Source: Endozoicomonas sp965196975
GTDB taxonomy: Bacteria > Pseudomonadota > Gammaproteobacteria > Pseudomonadales > Endozoicomonadaceae
Assembly: GCF_965196975.1 (NCBI RefSeq)
Contig: NZ_OZ239981.1
Span: forward strand, 4,588,001 to 4,652,000
Direction of reading: 5' to 3'
DNA length: 64,000 nucleotides
Numbering within the stretch: the first letter of the stretch is position 1; each line of letters opens with the position of its first letter. The position numbers and the translations under genes are program-made. Below the pieces are notes generated by a model that was not told the DNA's origin, made no database searches, and worked only from the letters and a program-made list of their open reading frames with translations. This document shows positions 1 through 8,959 of this stretch, in pieces.

Positions 1-214
1 CAGGGTTGGGCAATTGCAACCAACAAAATAGCAATTTGAAAGGCGATGGGTATAGACAGAATAACCAATAAGATTTGTACGCATAACTCTATTAAAGTTA
101 ACTTTCTAACATCTGTTATGCTCCGGTCTGCAACTCAGTATTGTCATTTTGACGAGATAAGGGTTGATGACACTGAAAAATATAACGTTTTCAATCTATT
201 AGCTATGAAATACC
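1..214. other. Upstream region of ppx, no gene seen
   Basis: The window opens in non-coding sequence leading into ppx. A 62-codon open frame on the plus strand overlaps the ppx start out of frame and has no recognisable content, so I do not call it. The stretch is AT-rich and presumably holds the ppx promoter, but I could not pick out a convincing -35/-10 pair. Confidence 0.5.
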
Positions 215-1723
215 ATGACACAACAAGGGCGTGAACAGTCCAATAGTCTACCACTGGTAGCAGCCATAGACCTTGGTTCAAACAGCTTTCACATGATCGT
301 AGCCAGAGTGGATCAGGGTGAAATACGACCCGTAGAGAGGCTGGGCAAGAAAGTTCAGTTAGCGGCAGGGCTCAACCAGCACGACGAGCTCACGGCTGAA
401 GCAATGAAGCGGGGCTTCAGTTGTCTGGAGCAGTTTGCACAATACCTCTCTGGCAATACCTTTCAAGCTGTCAGGGTCGTGGGTACCAATGCTCTACGTA
501 AAGCCCGAAATAGTGATGTTTTTGTTGAGAAAGCCCAGTCTATTCTTGGTTATCCCGTTGAAATTATTGCTGGAAGGGAAGAAGCACGTCTCATTTATCT
601 TGGTGTAGCCCAAACTCAGTCTGATGATAATGAGCGCCGTCTGGTTATGGATATCGGCGGAGGAAGTACCGAATTCGTTATTGGAGAACGTTTTGAGCCA
701 AAGCTAATGGAAAGCCTTCACATGGGCTGCGTAGTATTTACCGATCGCTTTTTTGGGACTGGTGAGCTAAGCCCCCAACGATTTCAATCAGCATATTATG
801 CTGCACGGCTTGAGCTGCTGAATATTGAGCAGTCATTCACCCGGCTAGGCTGGGTTGATGCCGTGGGTTCATCAGGCTCAATCCGTGCCGTCAGTGGTAT
901 TCTTCAGGCCATGGGGGAGGGTGAAACCATCACTCGGGATAGCCTTGAGATGCTCAAACAGAAAGTCCTGAAATTCAACCAAATCGGTCTTGTTCGCTTC
1001 CTAGGGCTCAAACCCGATCGTCAGGCCATTTTTCCAGCTGGGTTGGCCATTCTTATGGCTGGATTCGATGCCCTTAGCATTGAACGAATGTATTACTCTG
1101 ATGGAGCGCTCAGAGAGGGTGTTTTACACGATATGCTCGGTCGAGATCGTCATGAAGACGTGCGGGAGCGAACAATAAATGCCTTAATGAGTCGCTATCA
1201 TGTTGATGAGCAACAAGCCTTCCGAGTCATGACTCATGCCCAAAACTGTTTTAGGATGGTATCCGATGCTTGGGAGCTGAACGAAGGAGATCTTGAGCTA
1301 CTATCATGGGCTGCCAGAGTATGCCAGATAGGACTCGATATATCCCATACACAGTACCATCGTCATGGGGCTTACCTAATTGATAACTCTGATCTCATGG
1401 GATTCAGTAAAAGAGAACAGCAGCAACTGGCTCTATTAGTCAGGGGGCACAGGCGCTCAATATCCAAATCGTTACTATCTGGATGGCCAAAAGTAGTATC
1501 TCGCAGGTTAATGCGCCTGATTATACTGCTTAGAGTTGCAAATGTGCTGAGTCATGGCCGCGACGATGATGCCCTGCCAGAGTATTCCATGGGTGTATCC
1601 GGCTCCAACATCTCCCTGTTCTTTCCGGATGGGTGGATAGAAAAGCACCCTCTAACAGCAGCAAACTTTGAATCAGAGCGAAGTTATCTGGCAAAAACAG
1701 GTTTTAAGCTAGTTGTGACATAG
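215..1723 (+). CDS. ppx: Exopolyphosphatase (Ppx/GppA family)
   Basis: Hydrolyses terminal phosphates from long-chain polyphosphate, or pppGpp in the GppA branch, in the cytoplasm. The protein has 502 residues, close to E. coli Ppx. The ASKHA nucleotide/phosphate fold is visible: the first phosphate loop DLGSNSFH at residues 19-26, the GREEARLI segment at 120-127 carrying the likely catalytic glutamate, and the second phosphate loop DIGGGSTE at 146-153. The C-terminal half (about 310-500) corresponds to the HD-like domain of Ppx. It converges on a Na/Pi cotransporter gene only 38 bases away, so the two share a terminator region and a phosphate theme. The start is the first ATG of the frame; its ribosome binding site is weak. 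Ppx rather than GppA is favoured by length and the C-terminal domain, but sequence alone does not settle this. Confidence 0.93.
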   Translation: MTQQGREQSNSLPLVAAIDLGSNSFHMIVARVDQGEIRPVERLGKKVQLAAGLNQHDELTAEAMKRGFSCLEQFAQYLSGNTFQAVRVVGTNALRKARNSDVFVEKAQSILGYPVEIIAGREEARLIYLGVAQTQSDDNERRLVMDIGGGSTEFVIGERFEPKLMESLHMGCVVFTDRFFGTGELSPQRFQSAYYAARLELLNIEQSFTRLGWVDAVGSSGSIRAVSGILQAMGEGETITRDSLEMLKQKVLKFNQIGLVRFLGLKPDRQAIFPAGLAILMAGFDALSIERMYYSDGALREGVLHDMLGRDRHEDVRERTINALMSRYHVDEQQAFRVMTHAQNCFRMVSDAWELNEGDLELLSWAARVCQIGLDISHTQYHRHGAYLIDNSDLMGFSKREQQQLALLVRGHRRSISKSLLSGWPKVVSRRLMRLIILLRVANVLSHGRDDDALPEYSMGVSGSNISLFFPDGWIEKHPLTAANFESERSYLAKTGFKLVVT

Positions 1724-1761
1724 CTCTCTCGATTTACACTTTTCTAGCAACTCATGAAAGC

Positions 1762-3594
1762 TCAAGTTTTTTCGGGTTTGCTACGAGAATCAAAGTTAAG
1801 GTCAATCTCTCGATATTCCTCACGATCTCTGGTCAACATAATCACTGCACCATCAATAAGGTTGGTGCAGGCATCATGCACGTGGGCGCTGTCATTCATT
1901 AGAGAGCTGGCCATAAATGAGTCAACCTGGTTGGAACGAATCAGCTCATTCAGCTTCTTATTCATTTGCTCATCCTGCTCTCTCAATTCTTGTTTTAACT
2001 GTTCTGCATGCTGCCTAATGTGGTCATAATTTCGGCGAACGCCCAACAAATCAACAAGTTTTAAAACAGACGCGAGGCAAAGTCTGAGCTGATTATACTG
2101 ATGTTTTATCTGTTCATTATCTGAATAAAGATACTGCCCCATATTTTTGTATATATTCTTAACATGCTTGATCGCCTGTACAAAATCACGACAGGCAACC
2201 TTAAGCGCAAATAGCTCCTGCACCTGCTGTCTGGGTAAATTTCCCTCAATAGCACCCGAGTAGTGAATAATATCCGCATAAACTCCTTTGATATGACGAA
2301 TATACAGCTCTTTAATCGACCAGGGCTGCTCATCACGCACCCAGTTGTTGACCAATTCCGTTAAATTATCCGCCTCCCTTAGCTTGTCACCAGTGAGGTA
2401 TATCCCATAACAGATCAGCTCAAGAGTATTCCTATACAAGTGGTCACACTCTCTGGTCAATGCTCTCAGCGCGGCATCAGGATAACTTAACGCTGCGGGT
2501 GATAAATATCTTGCTCGATGAATTTCAGGGTTCTCTTCATTAGCAAGATTAAGATAAGACTGCTTGGCAGGGTCGACAAAGAGCATTTCCAACCAGCGAA
2601 CAAGTAGCTTGAGAAAAGGGAGCTGTATCAATATGCCAAGGATATTAAAAATACTGTGAAATAAAGCGAGCTTCAATGTATGGTCATCTGGTTCAATTTG
2701 TATAGCGTTTGCGATAAAGTCAACAAGCACTTTCAACTGAGGCAGCAACAAAATAGCCAGAGTTGCTGTGACAACATTAAAGGCAATATGTGCTACTGCT
2801 AATCGTTTACCGGCAGCATTTGCACCTATAGCTCCCAATACTGCCGTTATGGTTGTCCCCATATTTGAACCAATGGCCAATGCCAAACCATGATCATATG
2901 TCAACTGCCCAGTAGCCAATGCTGAGAAGGTAAGAACCATGGTAGCATTGGTTGATTGCATGATAATGGTCGCCAGAATACCAAAGAATGTGAATACCAG
3001 AACTCCCTGAACCCCATCCATGGAAAAGCTACTGAAATCAATGACATTCTGAAAAGCTTCAAAGCCTTCCTTCATGTAATGAATTCCAAGAAAAAGAAAG
3101 CCAATACCAAGTAATATGTAGCCTAACCCACTGAAATTTTTCTCCTGCTGCGTCCTTAAAATCAGGCCGAAGACTAATAGTGGCATTGCATAGGAAATCA
3201 GCTTCAATTTCATTCCATACAAGGCAACTAGCCAAGCACCGACAGTGCTGCCTAGGTTTGCTCCGAATATAATCCCAACGCCTGCAGTCAAACCAATCAG
3301 GCCAGCACTGAGAAAAGAGATAACAATGACCGAGACCAAAGAACTTGACTGCAAGACAGCAGTGGTTGTAATACCGAAGGTTAAACTTTTCCACAAGCTA
3401 TCAGTAGTCTTCTTCAGAAGACTCTCCAGAAAGCCACCAGTAAAGACCTTGAAGCCCTTTTCAAGGTAAACCATTCCAAGAAGAAAAATGACGATACCAG
3501 CCGTTATTACCTGTAGCTCTGCACTAACCCAAAAGCCATAAATCAGCAATAAAAGAACAGTTGGTAAGAAAAAGCGTCCCAGCATACTCATCAT
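1762..3594 (-). CDS. Na/Pi cotransporter family protein (PNaS/NptA type, with PhoU-like tail)
   Basis: Inner-membrane transporter of the Na+/phosphate cotransporter II family (E. coli YjbB type). The 610-residue protein starts with about eight or nine hydrophobic segments (residues 1-340). Within these are the family's hallmark QSSS motif (near residue 82, in TTAVLQSSSLVSV) and the repeat-related QSTNAT motif (near residue 215), the inverted-repeat signature of the family. The remaining roughly 250 residues are soluble, helical and charged, as in the PhoU-like C-terminal domain of this group. It lies convergent to ppx and near a DUF47/PhoU-like gene, suggesting a local phosphate-homeostasis set. 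Substrate direction (import or export) cannot be told from sequence; YjbB-type proteins have been linked to phosphate export. Confidence 0.9.
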   Translation of the reverse strand: MMSMLGRFFLPTVLLLLIYGFWVSAELQVITAGIVIFLLGMVYLEKGFKVFTGGFLESLLKKTTDSLWKSLTFGITTTAVLQSSSLVSVIVISFLSAGLIGLTAGVGIIFGANLGSTVGAWLVALYGMKLKLISYAMPLLVFGLILRTQQEKNFSGLGYILLGIGFLFLGIHYMKEGFEAFQNVIDFSSFSMDGVQGVLVFTFFGILATIIMQSTNATMVLTFSALATGQLTYDHGLALAIGSNMGTTITAVLGAIGANAAGKRLAVAHIAFNVVTATLAILLLPQLKVLVDFIANAIQIEPDDHTLKLALFHSIFNILGILIQLPFLKLLVRWLEMLFVDPAKQSYLNLANEENPEIHRARYLSPAALSYPDAALRALTRECDHLYRNTLELICYGIYLTGDKLREADNLTELVNNWVRDEQPWSIKELYIRHIKGVYADIIHYSGAIEGNLPRQQVQELFALKVACRDFVQAIKHVKNIYKNMGQYLYSDNEQIKHQYNQLRLCLASVLKLVDLLGVRRNYDHIRQHAEQLKQELREQDEQMNKKLNELIRSNQVDSFMASSLMNDSAHVHDACTNLIDGAVIMLTRDREEYREIDLNFDSRSKPEKT

Positions 3595-4204
3595 TCATGT
3601 ATCTTGCTTGCTAAACAATACGCCCCGTTTATAAATTCAGGACCACAAACTTCTTATCGACTGAAAGTCTGGTTCACTCAAATACCATTACATCAAAAAC
3701 CAACGACAAGAGGATAAGCGAGGAGGCAGGACTATATTCATGGCATAGGGAAAAGAAACGAGAGCAGGGTATTTACAAGGCACATGAGACTTCATAGAAA
3801 ATAGCGAAAATCAGGATTTCTCAGAGAGATAGGCAGTGAAGGCTCATGAATAGTCCAATATCAAGCGTAGTATTAGCTTGTAAGGTGGCATGTCCAAAAT
3901 AAGAGCAGCCCGTATACCAATACTCCTGATAGAGGAAACTGATACTCAACAAAAAAATTATTGGGATCACTAAGCTAAAGGATTCCTTGCCAATTAAACA
4001 AAATACATTATTTTTATTCCTATTGACCAAAATGATGTTTGATAAAGCTTTTTTGGTGACCATATATACCCGTAAACGAAAATGGCAAACATTACTGTCC
4101 TGCATAACAGGAACACTACAATCACTTATGATCCAAACCGACTGTCTTGATGTGATATTACGAGACTCAAACCGCCTAACATTTCCATAACCCGAGGATA
4201 TACA
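3595..4204. other. 610-bp intergenic region between Na/Pi gene and H-NS-like gene
   Basis: Divergent intergenic region that should contain the promoters of both flanking genes. Short open frames on both strands have no recognisable content and lack good ribosome binding sites. I see no hairpin terminator, repeat or tRNA in it. It is unusually long for this otherwise compact segment. Confidence 0.4.
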
Positions 4205-4627
4205 ATGAAATTTCTAGATGAGTTACATCATCGGCTGGGTAGTAAATCCCGGATTCGCTCTTTATTTAAGGACGTCAGCATTAAAGATCTAGAAAAGATA
4301 CTGGATCGTTTGAAGGAGGTTCATGAAGAGAAGTTGCAACTAAGAGTAAAAGAGGACGCAAAGCGCCAAAAAAAAATGACAGATATAGCCGCTATTCAGA
4401 AGGAAATGGCTGAGCTCGGAATCACACTATCTGATCTTGATACCATCAATGAGTCTGGTAAAAACAGTAAACGTCGGCGAACAGTCGCCAAACATACTTT
4501 TCAATATAAGAATGCATCTGGGGAGAAAGTTCTCTGGGAAGGTTCAACTACAGGCCGACTACCAAAAGATTTTCAGGAGTATCTCGAAAAGAATCAAAAA
4601 AAGCGGATTGAGTGCATAGTTAAGTAG
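4205..4627 (+). CDS. H-NS-like nucleoid-associated protein
   Basis: Small 140-residue protein with the two-part layout of the H-NS family. Residues about 14-70 form a charged helical region rich in Lys/Glu/Leu that fits the oligomerisation coiled coil. Residues about 92-140 resemble the H-NS C-terminal DNA-binding domain: an aromatic/basic strand (TFQYKNASGEKVLWEG) followed by GRLPKDFQEYL, matching the family pattern of a tryptophan then a basic-G-R-x-P-K loop. H-NS proteins bind AT-rich, often foreign, DNA and silence it. A ribosome binding site (GAGGA) lies 5-10 bases before the ATG. The gene stands alone between divergent and convergent neighbours. The assignment rests on motif and architecture; similarity to E. 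coli H-NS itself is low. Confidence 0.75.
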   Translation: MKFLDELHHRLGSKSRIRSLFKDVSIKDLEKILDRLKEVHEEKLQLRVKEDAKRQKKMTDIAAIQKEMAELGITLSDLDTINESGKNSKRRRTVAKHTFQYKNASGEKVLWEGSTTGRLPKDFQEYLEKNQKKRIECIVK

Positions 4628-4681
4628 TATATCGGGCTCTGCTGACAATATTTGCTCCTAGCAGAACACACTGCAGCCCAA

Positions 4682-5347
4682 CTAAATCTGTTGCAGATGG
4701 GTGACCATTGAGCGAATCCAGAGAGTCAGGTCATCCATATCTTCAAGTAACAAAAGCAACAACGCCATATCCAGAGGATCCAGGCCTCCTTCATTTCGGA
4801 AAACTTCACCTTTGAAAGCCGAGATCATGTCCCTCAACTCATCCACATCACCCCTTACTTCCTGATGAACATCCATCATTATTTGAGATTGTTGTTTTCG
4901 GAAACCAGCCAAACCATAACGATCCTGCTTACTGATTCCAGACTTCAAGCTCTGAACGGTTCCAGCAAAATGCTGATTTAACCGTTTCATAGAATTTTTT
5001 AGTTCTTTTGTGAGTTCAGGAGGTCTATAGGTTAGCCGCTCAGCCATTCTGCAGATCAGGTGTGATAAATTATTCTGAGTCTGTAGCAGAGATAAAATCA
5101 ACCCCTTGGGAGGTGCTGTCAGCGTTGGCTGATTCAGTCTGGTCAAGACCTCCTGCTCAAGCTTTTCCACTGTGAGCGGGAACTCAATTAACCATTGAGG
5201 CCTTTCATGCCACTGGTTGCCGGGAGCTAACCGGCTCTGCAACTGCCTGCTTAACAAAACCAGAGCATCTAAAACCACCTGTCGATGCTGGCTTAAAGGC
5301 TTATAGGCAGAGCCCGAAAAAAGGCTGGTGAAAGTCGTAAGATCCAT
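4682..5347 (-). CDS. DUF47 / PhoU-like (TIGR00153-type) protein
   Basis: Predicted cytoplasmic all-helical protein of 221 residues. The N-terminus (SLFSGSAYKPLSQH) matches the way DUF47 proteins begin: a short segment ending in SP(F/Y)KPLxEH. The C-terminal LDPLDMALLLLLLEDMDDL matches their conserved NPVDVMFLxKIIExIGDLAD end. DUF47 proteins are distant PhoU relatives, usually encoded beside Pit phosphate transporters and thought to modulate them. Here no pit gene is adjacent, but a Na/Pi cotransporter and ppx lie within 4 kb. The start ATG is 20 bases beyond the end of the trhP reading frame, so the two may be cotranscribed from the trhP side. Confidence 0.68.
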   Translation of the reverse strand: MDLTTFTSLFSGSAYKPLSQHRQVVLDALVLLSRQLQSRLAPGNQWHERPQWLIEFPLTVEKLEQEVLTRLNQPTLTAPPKGLILSLLQTQNNLSHLICRMAERLTYRPPELTKELKNSMKRLNQHFAGTVQSLKSGISKQDRYGLAGFRKQQSQIMMDVHQEVRGDVDELRDMISAFKGEVFRNEGGLDPLDMALLLLLLEDMDDLTLWIRSMVTHLQQI

Positions 5348-6589
5348 ACAGATCTTATCGACTCAGAATATCACCTGATTAGGGCAAATTACGAACCAGC
5401 AATGAGTGGGTATTTGGCAAAACACCTTCAGGCTTTGGTATTTTTACAAAGTGGCCTGACCCTGGCGCAACATCAACACGCTCACCACGACGATTCTCCA
5501 AATGCTCCAAGTTAAATACGTAGTTGCCTTTTGGGGTCATCAGTTCCATGGTATCCCCCAGCTCAAAGCGGTTTTTGACCTCAACCGTTAGCTGCTGATC
5601 GTCAAATTCAATGATTTCACCAACAAACTGCTGCTTACTTTCACGGGAGTTACCGGTTTCATAATTCTGATACTCATCGTGAACATGGCGACGATAAAAA
5701 CCTTCGGTATAACCTCTGTTGGCCAGGTTCTCCAGAGAGTCCATCATCCCCATATCAAAAGGAATACCTGTCATAGCATCATCAATAGCTTTGCGGTATA
5801 CCTGAGCGGTTCTGGCTACATAATAAAAAGACTTGGTACGCCCTTCGATCTTGAGGGAGTGGATACCCATCTCAGTAAAGCGGCGAACATGCTGAACAGC
5901 CCTGAGATCCTTGGAGTTCATGATATAAGTACCATGCTCATCTTCAAAAGCAGGCATATATTGATCCGGACGCCCCTTTTCCTGCAGCAGGAAAATATTG
6001 TCTGATGTTTCACCAGCACCCAGGGTTGGCGTCACTATTTCGGGACTACCAATATTCAATCCACCACTAACCGGGATAACATCGCCACTCTCGGTCTCTT
6101 TGGCTTCATGAGCCTGATACTGCCAGCGGCAGGCATTCGTGCAGGTTCCCTGATTCGGGTCTCTTTTGTTGATATAACCGGAGAGCAAACAACGGCCCGA
6201 GTAAGCGATACAGAGCGAACCATGAACAAAGACCTCAATCTCCGTATCGGGGCACTCTTCCCGGATCTCCTGAATCTCCTCAAGAGACAGCTCTCGGGAC
6301 AGAATAATCCGCTCAACACCCTGCCTGGCCCAGAATTTTACGGTTGCAAAGTTAACCGCATTCGCCTGAACAGAGAGATGGACTGGCATATCCGGCCAGG
6401 TTTCACGCACCATCATAATTAAGCCTGGATCGGACATGATCAGTGCGTCAGGCCTCATGGCAATAACAGGCTCCATATCACGTAGATAGGTTTTTACCTT
6501 ACTGTTATGAGGCGCAATATTGCTTGCCAGATACAGTTTTTTACCCAGGGCATGAGCCTCATCAATGCCCTTTTGCAGATTGTCCAGTT

Positions 6590-8188
6590 GTAACTATTCA
6601 GCACCCTTCATATAAATCTGGAATTTTCTGATTTTTCGACCATCATCTTATACTCAATTTTTCTAACAAATCTCCAGTATGGAACCAGACTTCCCAGCTA
6701 CTCCGTTTACCGAAGCTCTCCTTAAAGAGAATGAAGAGCTTCGGACCGAGAATGCGCTTTTACGGGAACGTTGCAGCGAACTGGAAGAAAGGGTTAATAA
6801 AAACAGTCAAAACAGTAGTAAGCCACCATCGTCAGATGGTTATCAAAAGCCCAGTAAAAAAGGGAGTGATAAAGGTGATACATCTTCCAAAGAAGCCCCC
6901 TGCTCCTCACAGGAAACACCGAACCCCAAAAGCCTTAGACCATCTTCAGGCAATAAACCAGGTGGCCAGAAAGGTCATCAAGGCTCTTGTTTGAGACGTG
7001 TCGCCTTACCCGATTATGTCAGGCATCTGAAGGTTGAAAAATGTTGCTGTTGCCAGTCTTCGCTTATCGATATTAAACCCACCAAATACATTGAGCGACA
7101 GGTTTTTGATCCAGGTAGACCCGGAGAATTTGAAGTTACCGCGTACTGGGCAGACGTTAAAGTATGTCCTTGTGGTAAACGGAACACCGCTGAGTTTCCC
7201 CAAGGAGTGAAAGCCGCTGCTCAATACGGAGAAGTGACTCAGGCAATGGCTGTTCATTTAAACCAGTATCACTTCATCCCATATCACCGGGTGTCTGAGT
7301 ATTTCAATACTATTTATTGCATGAGTGTCAGCGCAGGCTCTGTTGCCAATTTTGTTGCCTATACCCATGAGAACCTGGCCTCTACTGAGCAGAGTATCCG
7401 CGATGCTTTACAAGAAAGTCCGGTTGCAGGAGCGGATGAAACTGGCATGCGGGTTGACGGTTCACTGTGGTGGTTACACATTATGCGAGATGACCAATGG
7501 ACGCTTTACTACCTCTCAGAAAGGCGAGGTTGTGAAGCAATGGATGCAATGGGCATCCTGCTGACTTTTGCAGGCATTCTGGTTCACGATCATTGGAAGT
7601 CCTACTTTGCCTATGCGGCAGTGCATGTGCTTTGTAATGCCCATCATCTGAGAGAGCTTCAGGGAGTTGTCGATAGGGATGCGAATAAGCTGGCTCTGCG
7701 GCTGATGAAATTGCTTACGCTCTCCTGGCACTTCTGCAAGAAATACAAAGCAGCCGGTCTGACTCAAATGCCTGGTGCAATACAGCTTCGCATTGAGACG
7801 ATATACGACCAAATCCTTCAAAGGGCTCTCACGAAGGAAACCGCTTATATGGAAAAACAACGACAGGTGCTTGGACGTAAGAAGGTCAGGAATACCAAGG
7901 CCTACAACCTGTTCAAAAGGCTTATTGAGTTTAAGGTTGAAACGTTGCGCTTCATGTCGGACTTTTCAATTCCCTTCGATAACAATGGCAGTGAACGTGA
8001 TGCCAGGATGGCCAAACTTAAGCAGAAGATCTCAGGCTGCTTCAGAAGCGAAGACGGAGGTACCATGTTTACCCGAATCCGAAGCTATTTATCATCTGCT
8101 AAAAAGCAGGGGTTGAACATATTTCAGGCGCTTCTTAAAGCGGTTCGAAATTACAACAATACGCCTTTGCTGGGTGCTGAATAGTTAC
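6590..8188 (+). mobile_element. IS66-family element, copy 1 (single-transposase type)
   Basis: A 1599-bp element with perfect terminal inverted repeats starting GTAACTATTCAGCACCC. It is flanked by the 8-bp direct repeat GTCCAGTT (6582-6589 and 8189-8196), the duplication length expected for IS66. It carries one transposase gene and lacks the tnpA and tnpB accessory genes of classical IS66, so it resembles the ISBst12-like subgroup. It is inserted in trhP and oriented opposite to it. Two further copies are at 21426-23024 and 51530-53128. Confidence 0.97.
6679..8184 (+). CDS. IS66-family transposase (TnpC-like), copy 1
   Basis: DDE transposase of 501 residues that moves the surrounding element. 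The N-terminal 45 residues form a leucine/glutamate coiled coil. A low-complexity Ser/Lys/Pro linker with the GGQKGH motif follows to about residue 100. A zinc-binding segment runs from about 120 (CCCCQSS) to 165 (CPCG). The catalytic core shows the first Asp in AGADETGM (near 252), the second in HDHWKSYF (near 303) with HHLREL after it, and the Glu in DNNGSERDARM (near 438). The stop codon lies inside the right inverted repeat. The protein is identical in all three copies. Confidence 0.97.
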   Translation: MEPDFPATPFTEALLKENEELRTENALLRERCSELEERVNKNSQNSSKPPSSDGYQKPSKKGSDKGDTSSKEAPCSSQETPNPKSLRPSSGNKPGGQKGHQGSCLRRVALPDYVRHLKVEKCCCCQSSLIDIKPTKYIERQVFDPGRPGEFEVTAYWADVKVCPCGKRNTAEFPQGVKAAAQYGEVTQAMAVHLNQYHFIPYHRVSEYFNTIYCMSVSAGSVANFVAYTHENLASTEQSIRDALQESPVAGADETGMRVDGSLWWLHIMRDDQWTLYYLSERRGCEAMDAMGILLTFAGILVHDHWKSYFAYAAVHVLCNAHHLRELQGVVDRDANKLALRLMKLLTLSWHFCKKYKAAGLTQMPGAIQLRIETIYDQILQRALTKETAYMEKQRQVLGRKKVRNTKAYNLFKRLIEFKVETLRFMSDFSIPFDNNGSERDARMAKLKQKISGCFRSEDGGTMFTRIRSYLSSAKKQGLNIFQALLKAVRNYNNTPLLGAE

Positions 8189-8487
8189 GTCCAGTTTAAA
8201 GTCGTTATTACGGACTCTCAGACTATAGCGGGGCTGGCCAGCATAAACAGCGTCTGCACCATAGGCAAAAGCAAAGTGCATATTCTTCAGTGTTCCCGCT
8301 GGCGAAAGGAGTTCCGGTTTCATCATGACCTACAGCTGATGTTCTTGAATGGCGCGCATTATAACAGTGCAACCGGAATGCAACAGTAGTGAGAGACCCC
8401 AGATCCTAAGCGAAACGGAGGGGATGGTTCGTTTTGAACCTAGACAGAAATATAAATAGAGAGAAAAGCGCAACGGAAGGGAGTGGC

Positions 8488-8516
8488 GGTCCGTATCAGT
8501 TTACTTGATACGGACC
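8488..8516 (-). terminator. Hairpin downstream of rpmBG
   Basis: Perfect 11-bp inverted repeat (GGTCCGTATCA / TGATACGGACC) with a 7-base loop, 19 bases beyond the rpmG stop. There is no T-run after it on either strand, so it may act as a processing or Rho-assisted end rather than a classical intrinsic terminator. Confidence 0.6.
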
Positions 8517-8535
8517 AGAGCAAAGCAAACAAGAC

Positions 8536-8703
8536 TTACTTGATCTTGTATTCCTTGTACTCAACGTGCTTGCGAACAACTGGATCATACTTCTTGAACA
8601 CCAGCTTGTCAGGCGTATTACGCTTGTTCTTGGTGGTAGTGTAGTAGTGACCAGTACCTGCGCTGGAAACCAGCTTGATCTTCTCGCGAATACCTTTAGC
8701 CAT
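8536..8703 (-). CDS. rpmG: 50S ribosomal protein L33
   Basis: Small basic protein of 55 residues starting MAKGIREKIKLVSSAGTGH and ending in KEYKIK. The TGHYYTTTKNKRNTPDKL segment is the L33 signature. It lacks the CxxC pairs of zinc-type L33, so it is the zinc-independent form, like the E. coli protein. It belongs to the large ribosomal subunit near the E site. It follows rpmB by 19 bases in the conserved rpmB-rpmG operon. Confidence 0.97.
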   Translation of the reverse strand: MAKGIREKIKLVSSAGTGHYYTTTKNKRNTPDKLVFKKYDPVVRKHVEYKEYKIK

Positions 8704-8722
8704 GATTTATGCTCCTGCTAAC

Positions 8723-8959
8723 TTAGAATTTTTGACCGCTAGCGCGCAGATCAGCCAGAACGGCATCAATGCCTTTCTTGTCGATGATACGCATGCCTTT
8801 TGCAGAAACACGCAGGCGCACAAAGCGCTTTTCGCTTTCAACCCAGAAGCGCTTGTGGTGCAGGTTAGGCACGAAGCGGCGACGAGTTTTGTTCTGAGCG
8901 TGGGAAACGTTATTCCCGGTAACCGGGCGCTTGCCGGTAACCTGACAAACCTTGGACAT
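8723..8959 (-). CDS. rpmB: 50S ribosomal protein L28
   Basis: Basic protein of 78 residues, the usual length for proteobacterial L28. It starts MSKVCQVTGKRPVTGNNVSH and contains the NKTRRRFVPNLHHKRFWV core typical of the family. It is a structural component of the large ribosomal subunit needed for 70S assembly. It is first in a two-gene operon with rpmG; the promoter should lie in the intergenic stretch to its right. Confidence 0.98.
   Translation of the reverse strand: MSKVCQVTGKRPVTGNNVSHAQNKTRRRFVPNLHHKRFWVESEKRFVRLRVSAKGMRIIDKKGIDAVLADLRASGQKF

Larger units (their letters stand above)
5379..8326 (-). pseudogene. trhP: trhP (yegQ), peptidase U32-family tRNA hydroxylation protein, split by IS66 element
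   Basis: The two halves of a U32-family protein closely resembling E. coli TrhP/YegQ lie on either side of the insertion element at 6590-8188. The start half (8326 down to 8189) encodes KPELLSPAGTLKNM and FAYGADAVYAGQPRYSLRVR. The other half (6589 down to 5379) encodes the rest, including SVQANAVN, the cysteine-rich SGRCLLSGYINKRDPNQGTC and EDEHGTYIMNSKDLRA. Removing the element and one 8-bp duplication restores an unbroken frame (NNDFKLD joined to NLQKGIDEAH), so the gene was intact until the insertion. TrhP makes 5-hydroxyuridine at tRNA position 34 in a prephenate-dependent route; oxygen-dependent TrhO can act in parallel. The distal 365 codons remain open and could make a truncated product, but without the N-terminal part of the barrel it is unlikely to work. 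Confidence 0.93.

Noticed and set aside
46..234. 62-codon plus-strand frame before ppx
   Set aside because: Overlaps the ppx start in another frame, has no recognisable content or ribosome binding site.
5679..6422. Plus-strand open frames inside trhP
   Set aside because: Antisense shadows of a clearly recognised minus-strand coding sequence.
6590..8188. Classical three-gene IS66 (tnpA-tnpB-tnpC)
   Set aside because: Only 89 bases precede the single transposase gene inside the element, so there is no room for tnpA or tnpB.
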